A stretch of 64,000 nucleotides of DNA from Streptococcus sp. LPB0220. GTDB lineage: Bacteria; Bacillota; Bacilli; Lactobacillales; Streptococcaceae. Position numbers and translations under genes: made by a program. The stretch is taken from assembly GCF_008727815.1 (NCBI RefSeq), contig NZ_CP044230.1, positions 1,720,001-1,784,000 of the forward strand. Direction: 5' to 3'. Position 1 is the stretch's first letter; each line of letters begins with the position of its first letter. Below, one piece after another: positions 40,322 to 47,334 of this stretch. Below the pieces are notes generated by a model. The model was not told the origin of the DNA, made no database searches, and was given only the letters and a program-made list of their open reading frames with translations.

Positions 40322-40987
40322 TTAGTCTAACAAGTCTTGGATCCTATCCAGATACTGATTATCCGTCACGGCCATCACGCGCACCCCTTCTGGCCAGATG
40401 AAGTCGGGACTGATCTGAATCTGAAGTGGCTGGTCTTCCGCATTTCGGTAACCAATAATATTGAGATGGTACTCCTCTCTGACAGCCAAGTCTTGAAGGC
40501 TTTTTCCTACCCAGCTAGCTGGAACCGTAAACTCAACCACTACCACTTCTTCGTCCAACTGGAAGACTTCAATCCCATGTTGGAAGAGGATCATCTTAGC
40601 TAGGGATATTCCCGCTTCTACCTCTGGTAGGATGACCAAGTCAGCCCCAATTTTCTCAAGGACTTCCTTGGTTACTTCATTTTTGACCTTGGCAATGACG
40701 TGCTCAACACCAAGTGACTTACAGTGCATGACAGCCAGCACACTGGACTCAAGGTTTTCACCCGTCGCGATGACGACTGTGTCACAGTTCCCAATATCTA
40801 CTGCATCCAAGAGGTCCAAGTCCGTAATATCCCCGACAATTCCAGTTGTAATCATGGATTCATATTGGTTGATCACATCTGCGTGATCATCAATCGCAAT
40901 AATATCCACATCCTGGTCTTGCAGGGTTTTCAGGACACTCTGTCCAAAAATTCCTAATCCTAAAATTCCAATGGTTCGATTCGCCAT
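40322..40987 (-). CDS. ktrA: Potassium uptake regulatory subunit KtrA (RCK/TrkA family)
   Basis: A 221-residue cytoplasmic protein. The Rossmann RCK_N domain (GILGLGIFGQSVLKTL, residues 7-22, then IIAIDDHAD) binds nucleotides. A RCK_C domain follows from about residue 140. It forms the octameric gating ring of a Ktr K+ channel, with KtrB encoded 9 bp upstream. GGAGAAACTC precedes the ATG. The length fits KtrA/KtrC rather than the ~450-residue TrkA of Gram-negatives. It is intact. Confidence 0.92.
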   Translation of the reverse strand: MANRTIGILGLGIFGQSVLKTLQDQDVDIIAIDDHADVINQYESMITTGIVGDITDLDLLDAVDIGNCDTVVIATGENLESSVLAVMHCKSLGVEHVIAKVKNEVTKEVLEKIGADLVILPEVEAGISLAKMILFQHGIEVFQLDEEVVVVEFTVPASWVGKSLQDLAVREEYHLNIIGYRNAEDQPLQIQISPDFIWPEGVRVMAVTDNQYLDRIQDLLD

Positions 40988-40996
40988 GAGTTTCTC

Positions 40997-42340
40997 CTAT
41001 CCGATAATGATGTCTGCCTTGGCATACTGCAAGGTATCTGCTTTCTTGGCTTGGTAATTGTTCAAGCTAACCATGAGGGTCAAAGGGCCGATCCGACCGA
41101 TAAACATAAGCACCATGATGATCCCCAGCCCTGCTCCATTTAAGGTCGAGGTCACATTGGCTGTCACACCTACTGTCGCTAGAGCCGATACTACCTCAAA
41201 GACCAAATAAATAAAGCGTTGGCCATCCGGCGTCACCAAACAGATTCCTAATAGCCCCACTAAGAAGGTCAACTGGAAAATCACCGCCGTCCCAAAAGAA
41301 CGTTGGACCAAGTCTGGTTCGACGGTTCGTTTGCCTAGGTTGGTATGGGGTAGTCCCAGCAATTCCTTGCGAGCCAAAAGGATCAAGACTAGGAAGGTAG
41401 TGATCTTCATGCCCCCTGCTGTCCCGCCTGGTGCTCCACCTAGAAACATCTGCAAGAGATAGATAAAGAGCGTCACTGGCCGGACTGTTGTATAATCTAA
41501 GGAGGAAAAACCAGCTGTCCGCATGCTGACGGTTTGGAAGAAGCTGACCAAGACCTTGTCTCCGAAAGAAAGGGACCCAATGGTTGCTGGATTATTAAAC
41601 TCTGTCAAAAGACTGGTCACTGTCCCAAAGAGAAGGATCGCGGCCGTCAACCAGAGAACCACCTTGGTATGGAAGCGAAGAGTTCGCCGACCCGATTGGT
41701 TACGGGCCTTGGTGGCCAGGTCAAACCAAACCATAAAACCTAATCCCCCCGTAATAATAAGGGCAGACAAGGTCAGGTTCACCAGCCAGTCGGTCTGGAA
41801 ACTCATCATACTATCGCCCCCAAAATTATCAAAGCCCGCATTACAAAAAGCGGAAACCGCGACAAAGATGGAGTTAAAGATCCCATGACCCCAGCCAAAG
41901 CGAGGAATGAAGCGAATCATGAGGAGTAAGGCTCCGATACCTTCGATGGTAAAGGTGGTAATGAAAATAGAACGGACAAAACGGGCCAAGCTCTGGTTAT
42001 TGCTAAAGCTAAAGCTATCCCGGATGATCTGCCGGTCCTTGTAGCTGAGCTTTTGACGACTTTCCATAAAGAAGAGACCGATAAAGGTCAAGATCCCTAG
42101 ACCACCAATCTGAATCAAGAGCATACAGATCAACTGCCCCCATCCATTATAGGTCGAGGCTACCGACTGGGTAAAGAGCCCCGTTACACAGACCATGGAG
42201 ACTGCGGTAAACAGGTGGTCGACATAGCCTGCTGTTGAGCTTGCTTGCTGGACAAAAGGCAGACTCAATAAGAGGGAGCCCATCAAGATTACCAAGGCAA
42301 AGCTAAGAAAAATCCGTCTTGCCGGAGACAGGCTTTTCAT
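40997..42340 (-). CDS. ktrB: Potassium uptake membrane subunit KtrB (TrkH family)
   Basis: A 447-residue K+ translocating subunit with four M1-P-M2 repeats (for example TAGYVDHLFTAVSMVCVTGL, SAFCNAGFDNFGGDSM, GGAPGGTAGGMKIT), the selectivity-loop glycines included. It pairs with KtrA next door. The open frame starts at ATG 42379, but an extended -10 box (TGATATAAT) ends at 42386 and would place the transcript start on that codon. The ATG at 42340 has TGGAAG before it, so it is preferred. If the gene is read through from the phosphorylase 31 bp upstream, 42379 remains possible. Confidence 0.88.
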   Translation of the reverse strand: MKSLSPARRIFLSFALVILMGSLLLSLPFVQQASSTAGYVDHLFTAVSMVCVTGLFTQSVASTYNGWGQLICMLLIQIGGLGILTFIGLFFMESRQKLSYKDRQIIRDSFSFSNNQSLARFVRSIFITTFTIEGIGALLLMIRFIPRFGWGHGIFNSIFVAVSAFCNAGFDNFGGDSMMSFQTDWLVNLTLSALIITGGLGFMVWFDLATKARNQSGRRTLRFHTKVVLWLTAAILLFGTVTSLLTEFNNPATIGSLSFGDKVLVSFFQTVSMRTAGFSSLDYTTVRPVTLFIYLLQMFLGGAPGGTAGGMKITTFLVLILLARKELLGLPHTNLGKRTVEPDLVQRSFGTAVIFQLTFLVGLLGICLVTPDGQRFIYLVFEVVSALATVGVTANVTSTLNGAGLGIIMVLMFIGRIGPLTLMVSLNNYQAKKADTLQYAKADIIIG

Positions 42341-42385
42341 CTTGGACTTCCATTGTTTAAAAAATAATTTGACTAACATAGCTTC

Positions 42386-42394
42386 ATTATATCA
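42386..42394 (-). promoter_or_regulatory. Extended -10 promoter before ktrB
   Basis: On the minus strand TGATATAAT, with TATAAT at 42391-42386 and no -35 match 17 bp upstream. It lies only 7 bp before the first ATG at 42379. Confidence 0.5.
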
Positions 42395-42410
42395 CAAAAA
42401 GTGAATAGAC

Positions 42411-43175
42411 CTACAAGTGATGAACCATTTCGAGGCACAATTCTAAGGCTTTCTCGAATGCTTCAGATCCCCAGTCACGCTGGTCATAATTTTCCAGATC
42501 TGCAAGAGAATCTGCGGTAAAGAGGAGCAAGCCCCAAACCGCATCACGAAGCTGGGCCACTGCTGCAAGTGAGGCGCACTCCATCTCCACAACACGACAC
42601 CCTTCTTCAATACGATAGGCCACCTTGTCGGGCGTTTCTCTATAAAAGCCGTCCGTCGACCAAGTCATAACTTCTTGATAGGGAATGGCCGCTTGTTTTA
42701 GAACCGTTTCAATGGCAGTCAGTGCTCGACGATCCACTTCTATATACCGAGAAGGCGCCACATAATGGTAACTAGCTCCCTCATCTCGCAAGGCCTTGGT
42801 CGGGATTAAAAAGGCATTTTCCTCCATGTCTACCAAGACGCCACAGCTACCTGCAGAAATAATCTTCTTCACCCCATAACCAATCAACCAATCCATGAAT
42901 TGAGCAGCAGGGGCTGATCCAACTGGCGCTTGGGCCAAGCAGATTTTCTCTCCTTGATGCTCCAGGACATAAACCGGATAGGTCTTAGTAGCTGAAACAA
43001 AGCTAGCTACTTGTTTGGCACCAGCAGCTTTCGCAAAGCGATCAATCTCATCCTCCAAGAAAGCATAAACGCATTTTTCAGGCAAGTGCACATCGAGCCT
43101 CTCATGAGTCGGCATAATGACTGCCTGTGGGTTGTCGTCGAACTCTAAAATCGGAATGTCATGCTTATGGATCAT
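42411..43175 (-). CDS. Nucleoside phosphorylase (uridine-phosphorylase-like)
   Basis: A 254-residue NP-I family enzyme, which splits nucleosides with phosphate into base and ribose-1-phosphate. The phosphate/ribose-site strands GSAPAAQFMDWLIGYGVKKIISAGSCG and the base-site VVEMECASLAAVAQLR are clear. The protein is shorter at the start than classic Udp, and the base preference is open (uridine or a purine). It overlaps the upstream acetyltransferase as ATGA (43172-43175), indicating coupled translation, with AAAGGAG as ribosome site. Confidence 0.85.
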   Translation of the reverse strand: MIHKHDIPILEFDDNPQAVIMPTHERLDVHLPEKCVYAFLEDEIDRFAKAAGAKQVASFVSATKTYPVYVLEHQGEKICLAQAPVGSAPAAQFMDWLIGYGVKKIISAGSCGVLVDMEENAFLIPTKALRDEGASYHYVAPSRYIEVDRRALTAIETVLKQAAIPYQEVMTWSTDGFYRETPDKVAYRIEEGCRVVEMECASLAAVAQLRDAVWGLLLFTADSLADLENYDQRDWGSEAFEKALELCLEMVHHL

Positions 43176-43741
43176 TGTTTCTCCTTTTTGACGGGTATTT
43201 CTTTGATGACACGGGCTGGGTTTCCTCCAAGGACCACATTGTCCCCAAAGGACTTGGTCACGACTGCCCCAGCTCCAGCTACCACATTGTCGCCCAGCGT
43301 CACACCAGGAAGAATGATGACGCCTCCTCCTGCCCAGAAATTGTCCCCTATCCTAATCGGCGCGCCATACTCCAGACCAGAATTGCGCTCATCTGGATCC
43401 AGCGGGTGCAAGGGCGTTAAAAACTGACAATTGGGACCGATCATGGCATTCTTTCCAATGGTAATGGGACATACGTCTAACATAGTCAAATTGTAATTGG
43501 CATAGAAATTTTCTCCCAGATGGATGTTGACCCCATAATCCACAAGAACTTGACGATTGAGATAGAGGTTTTCACCGGTTGATCCAAACCACTCTTTGAT
43601 AATGCTTGCCCCTTTTTTAGGGTCCACCTCTTGGTTAAAGGTCTCTTGTTTCTCCCGAGAGGCTTTTGCCAAAGCCCGTAATTCAGGGTCTCCAGGTCTA
43701 TAAAAGTCACCTGCAATCATTTTTTCATATTCACTGGCCAT
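43172..43741 (-). CDS. maa: Sugar O-acetyltransferase (maltose/galactoside acetyltransferase type)
   Basis: A 189-residue left-handed beta-helix acetyltransferase. It has the N-terminal Mac domain (EYEKMIAGDFYRPGDPELRAL) and hexapeptide repeats through ITIGKNAMIGPNCQ, and it ends with WAGGGVIILPGVTLGDN and GGNPARVIKEIP. It acetylates the 6-OH of sugars with acetyl-CoA, thought to detoxify non-metabolised sugars. The ATG at 43741 follows GTGGAGG. It is first in a short operon with the phosphorylase and possibly ktrBA, divergent from the DeoR regulator. Confidence 0.88.
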   Translation of the reverse strand: MASEYEKMIAGDFYRPGDPELRALAKASREKQETFNQEVDPKKGASIIKEWFGSTGENLYLNRQVLVDYGVNIHLGENFYANYNLTMLDVCPITIGKNAMIGPNCQFLTPLHPLDPDERNSGLEYGAPIRIGDNFWAGGGVIILPGVTLGDNVVAGAGAVVTKSFGDNVVLGGNPARVIKEIPVKKEKQ

Positions 43742-43767
43742 AGGAAACCTCCACTTGTTTTTGACAC

Positions 43768-43796
43768 ATTATAGCAGAATTCCCCCTTTTAAACAA
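43768..43796 (-). promoter_or_regulatory. Promoter of the acetyltransferase-phosphorylase operon
   Basis: On the minus strand TTGTTT (43796-43791), a 17-bp spacer and TATAAT (43773-43768). Confidence 0.7.
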
Positions 43797-43857
43797 ACGT
43801 CAGAAAGAAGGTTTTATAAGAAAAACAGCAAAAAAACTTAAAATTACGCAAAAACAC

Positions 43858-43886
43858 TTGTATCCGCTTATGAAAGCGAGTACAAT
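43858..43886 (+). promoter_or_regulatory. Promoter of the DeoR-type regulator with overlapping cre site
   Basis: TTGTAT (43858-43863), a 17-bp spacer and TACAAT (43881-43886). TGAAAGCGAGTACA at 43871-43884 matches the CcpA consensus with one mismatch and overlaps the -10 box, so repression by CcpA is plausible. Confidence 0.65.
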
Positions 43887-43917
43887 AGAGATAAGAAGAG
43901 AAAGAAGGAGCCAACTC

Positions 43918-44661
43918 ATGTACCAGGAACAACGACTCGAAAAAATCCTAAAACTCTTAGAGGAGAAAAAGCAATTATCTGCCAAAGAAATGGTGGACTA
44001 CTTTAAGGTCTCCAAAGATACCATCCGCAGAGACTTTACCCTCCTTAGCCAACGCCAGCTGGTCCGCCGGACCCATGGTGGGCTCCTTCCCTTGAACAAA
44101 GAACCTGGCCCTTCTTATCTAGACCGCAGTCAAATCGCTAACAAGGAAAAGACAGCTATGGCCCAAAAGGCCCTGCAATTGATCCAAGATGAGCAAGTCC
44201 TCTTTCTCGATGTTTCCACCTCGATGACCCTGCTTGCTAGTCTGCTTGATAGAGCCGTCACCGTTTATTCGCACTCGCTTGACAATGCCATCCAGCTCAG
44301 TAGCCATAGCCAAGTTGACTTTCATCTCCTAGGAGGAAAGTTCTACCCTAAAAACCGCTTCTACTACGATGTCAACCAAGCACACATACTGGACAATCTT
44401 CGCTTTGATCTCGCTTTTTTTGGAGCAAGTAGCTTAGCCAATGGTGAAGTAACTTTCCAAGATGCTGAAGACGTCGCGGTCAAGGCTCTCGTTTTTGAGC
44501 GAACTCGAACCAAAGTGCTGGTAGCAGAAACCGCCAAGTTCCACCAACATGCCAACTACTATCTCGCTTTGCTCAATCAATTTGACTATTGGATGACTGA
44601 TCAAAAACCAAGCCCTGACATCCTTAAACTGGTTGGGAGCGAGACCACCATTCTCTATTAG
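43918..44661 (+). CDS. DeoR family transcriptional regulator
   Basis: A 247-residue sugar-type repressor. The N-terminal HTH (residues ~5-58) has the DeoR signature KVSKDTIRRDFTLLSQRQLVRRTHGG. The effector domain (about 75-235) has the phosphosugar-isomerase-like fold. The frame opens at 43858, inside the -35 box, so the ATG at 43918 with AAGGAG eight bases upstream is the start. It is followed after 12 bp by a HAD phosphatase, probably in the same transcript. Ligands of this family are sugar phosphates; the target genes are unknown and may include its own operon. Confidence 0.9.
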   Translation: MYQEQRLEKILKLLEEKKQLSAKEMVDYFKVSKDTIRRDFTLLSQRQLVRRTHGGLLPLNKEPGPSYLDRSQIANKEKTAMAQKALQLIQDEQVLFLDVSTSMTLLASLLDRAVTVYSHSLDNAIQLSSHSQVDFHLLGGKFYPKNRFYYDVNQAHILDNLRFDLAFFGASSLANGEVTFQDAEDVAVKALVFERTRTKVLVAETAKFHQHANYYLALLNQFDYWMTDQKPSPDILKLVGSETTILY

Positions 44662-44673
44662 GAGGTAAGCTTT

Positions 44674-45483
44674 ATGTCTCACATTCGTCTCATCATCAGC
44701 GACATCGATGGTACCATCTTAAATGACCACCATCAGATCGATCCACAGTTGGTAGCATTGATCCCGGATTTAAAACGCAAAACCATTCCTTTCGTACTGG
44801 CCTCTGCTCGCTCTCCAAAAGGGATGGCTCCCATCGCAAGAGAACTCGGCATAGAAGACTGCCCCATGGCCTGCTACAATGGGGCGTTGATCCAAAAGGG
44901 AGAGCAGGTTCTTTTCGAGCATCCTTTGGACAAGACGGAAGCCCGGAACTTTATCAACTGGGTCAACCAACACTTCCCTCAAGTTTCGATCAACCTCTAT
45001 AGTGGAAAAGACTGGATGACCGATCATCTCGACCAATGGAGCCAAGAGGAGGCCCGGATTACAGGAGAAAAACCTCTCATCCTCCCCCTATTGGATCCTT
45101 TACTGGATGCGACAAAGCCCCTCCACAAATTGCTTTTAATTGGAGAGCCAGAAGAGATCCAAGCTCTCTATCGCACTCTTTCTGCCGACGACTTCCCTTC
45201 TACCGCCTTTTATCTCTCCAAAGCCAACTACCTAGAAGTCACGGCTAAGCACGTCTCTAAAGAGGATGCTCTGGTTGAACTCGCCAACCACTACCACTTG
45301 AGCTTAGAAGAAGTCCTCACCCTGGGGGACAACTTCAACGACCTCCCTATGCTCAAAAAAGCCGGCATCGGGGTCGCTATGGGCAATGCTCCTCAAGAAG
45401 TGAAAGAAGGAGCGACTGTCGTGACAAAGACCAATAATGAAAACGGGGCTGGACAAGCAGTTGAAACCTATGTGTTGATTTAG
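44674..45483 (+). CDS. Cof-type HAD family phosphatase
   Basis: A 269-residue HAD-IIB phosphatase. Motif I is DIDGTIL (residues 9-15), with SAR as motif II around residue 43, a cap domain in the middle, and motif IV LGDNFNDLPML near residue 215. Such enzymes dephosphorylate sugar phosphates or related metabolites; the substrate is not predictable. It lies 12 bp after the DeoR regulator with AGGAGGT as ribosome site. A terminator follows at 45552-45586. Confidence 0.9.
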   Translation: MSHIRLIISDIDGTILNDHHQIDPQLVALIPDLKRKTIPFVLASARSPKGMAPIARELGIEDCPMACYNGALIQKGEQVLFEHPLDKTEARNFINWVNQHFPQVSINLYSGKDWMTDHLDQWSQEEARITGEKPLILPLLDPLLDATKPLHKLLLIGEPEEIQALYRTLSADDFPSTAFYLSKANYLEVTAKHVSKEDALVELANHYHLSLEEVLTLGDNFNDLPMLKKAGIGVAMGNAPQEVKEGATVVTKTNNENGAGQAVETYVLI

Positions 45484-45551
45484 AAACATAAATAAAGTGA
45501 CTAGCTAGTATTGTTTACGAATAAAAAATAGAGTAGAAATAGCGATAAAGT

Positions 45552-45586
45552 AAGGATTCCTGCGAATTAGTAGGAATACTTTTTCT
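45552..45586 (+). terminator. Terminator of the DeoR-HAD operon
   Basis: AAGGATTCCT pairs with AGGAATACTT (one mismatch), followed by TTTTTC. The remaining gap to 45693 is AT-rich, with no feature I can name. Confidence 0.7.
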
Positions 45587-45693
45587 ATTACACCATTTGT
45601 ATATTTAACTTATTTTGTGTATATTTTTATCAAGCGGCCGTTTATCAATAACTAGGGATATAAGAAGGCTTAAAACCCTTGATTATTATACCG

Positions 45694-45722
45694 TTGACAA
45701 GCTTTTGAAAAACCGGTATCAT
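45694..45722 (+). promoter_or_regulatory. Promoter of the VWA surface protein gene
   Basis: A perfect TTGACA (45694-45699), a 17-bp spacer and TATCAT (45717-45722). Confidence 0.8.
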
Positions 45723-45753
45723 AGAAAAAAGTTTATTAAAAAGGGGACGTATT

Positions 45754-47184
45754 TTGAAAAAATATACTATTTCACGTAAACAAACTTTAACCTTAGCTTC
45801 TGTTGTTTTAGGAACAGTCTTCACAGGGACTACCATTGCTTCAGCTGATGAGGTTGCTCCTAGCACAACTCAAGCTACTCCTGCAGCTACTACAGCAGCA
45901 AAATCACCTATTACGGCTGCAACAGAAGAAATCAATTCCAAAGCTAATACACCAGTTGTTCCTGCTGATAAAGCAAAAACTGGAGATATCATCGCTGTGG
46001 ACGTCAAAAAAACGGGCCCATCTGCTAAAACAGACGGCGCAGACACAACCACTACTTCAACAGCAACCATCAAAACCACTAGCTTAGCAGATCAAGACAC
46101 ACCTGTTGGCACTTCAAAACCAGTCTCTTCAACTAAGACAGCTACATCAACTAAGGAAACAGCTGACTACACTGAGACAACAACTGAAACAGTTAATAAA
46201 ACAACTCTAGTCGAAGTGACAAAAGAAGCAGATGTCGTCAACAAAAAAGATGTCCAAGGAACATCCGACATCGTCTTTGTCATTGATAAATCAACTTCGA
46301 TGGATTCTCACATCAATGATACAATGAAGAATATCGAGAGCTTTGTTCGCAATCTATCTGCTAAGAAAATCCAAGCTCGTTTAGGATTAGCTGAATACGA
46401 AAGAGCTAGTGAAGTTAAATACCATGATTTCAATGGATCTAAGTTCACAAGTGATCCAGAAAGTTTTATTTCCGCTTTGAAGACCATCAAAACTGATGGC
46501 TACTATGAAAATGCAACTGTTCCATTACACCATATTGCTACTTCAGCAGATTACAACTGGGGGACTGAGGCAAATAACCATCGCTTTGCTTTCTTGATTA
46601 CGGATGAACCAATCGACATGTTTGCGCCACGTACCATTACGCTCCCATCAAAAGAAGCAACTCTTCAAGCATTGAAGGCTGCGAATATTTCCTTAACGGT
46701 TGTTGGTCGCACAGTAGACCAGTCTGACTTTGATCCATTTGTCAAAGAAACAAATGGTCTTTACTTGGATATCCGCAAAAATTTTGGTGACTTGTTGAAC
46801 GTTCAATTTGCCAATAAAGTCGTTGAAACTGTACAAAAAGGTCGTGTCTTCAAGGTCCAAACAGACAAGTATGAGTTGATTTCAAAAACTCATCGCGTGG
46901 CGAAAGCAAAACCACAAACACCTAGCATCCAAACGCCTGCAACACCGACTCCTACTCCTCAAAAACCGGCTGTTGTAACACCTGCGAAACCGACAGTCTT
47001 CACACCGGCTAAAAACGAGCCTGCCAAAACTGCAGTCTACATTGCACCAGCAGCTCTTCCTCAAAAAGAAGCCAGCCTTCCAAATACAGGAAGCAAGACC
47101 TCAACTGCCTTGACGACTATTGGCCTTGGTCTTCTTAGCATGGGTGCTGCCTTTGGTCTCTCTCGTAAAACAAAGAAAGACTAA
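45754..47184 (+). CDS. VWA-domain LPXTG surface protein (TTG start)
   Basis: A 476-residue wall-anchored protein. The signal peptide MKKYTISRKQ...IASA ends near residue 31. A Thr/Ala/Lys-rich linker runs to ~165, then a von Willebrand A domain (about 171-375) with a complete MIDAS start D178-K-S-T-S, followed by a proline/threonine spacer. LPNTG, a hydrophobic stretch and KTKKD end the chain. The start is a TTG at 45754 behind AGGGGAC. VWA domains with a metal site bind host ligands such as collagen, so an adhesin role is likely. It is a single-gene unit with its own promoter and terminator. Confidence 0.88.
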   Translation: MKKYTISRKQTLTLASVVLGTVFTGTTIASADEVAPSTTQATPAATTAAKSPITAATEEINSKANTPVVPADKAKTGDIIAVDVKKTGPSAKTDGADTTTTSTATIKTTSLADQDTPVGTSKPVSSTKTATSTKETADYTETTTETVNKTTLVEVTKEADVVNKKDVQGTSDIVFVIDKSTSMDSHINDTMKNIESFVRNLSAKKIQARLGLAEYERASEVKYHDFNGSKFTSDPESFISALKTIKTDGYYENATVPLHHIATSADYNWGTEANNHRFAFLITDEPIDMFAPRTITLPSKEATLQALKAANISLTVVGRTVDQSDFDPFVKETNGLYLDIRKNFGDLLNVQFANKVVETVQKGRVFKVQTDKYELISKTHRVAKAKPQTPSIQTPATPTPTPQKPAVVTPAKPTVFTPAKNEPAKTAVYIAPAALPQKEASLPNTGSKTSTALTTIGLGLLSMGAAFGLSRKTKKD

Positions 47185-47190
47185 CATGGA

Positions 47191-47219
47191 AAAGCCTAAT
47201 CCGTTGATTGGGCTTTTTA
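47191..47219 (+). terminator. Terminator of the VWA protein gene
   Basis: AAAGCC-AATC pairs with GATT-GGCTTT around a short loop, followed by TTTTTAT. Confidence 0.8.
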
Positions 47220-47297
47220 TCACTCAAAATTTCCCCTTTGCTATTTTCATTAGAAAGCGGAAATCTTCAACTTCTACCAAGAGATTCTTGTCCCCCG

Positions 47298-47306
47298 CTA
47301 TGATAT
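47298..47306 (+). promoter_or_regulatory. Extended -10 promoter of the helicase gene
   Basis: TGATATAAT just before GGGGACAG, with no clear -35. Transcription would start around 47313, about 20 nt before the ATG at 47335. Confidence 0.5.
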
Positions 47307-47334
47307 AATGGGGACAGTACAAGGGAGGAAACCA

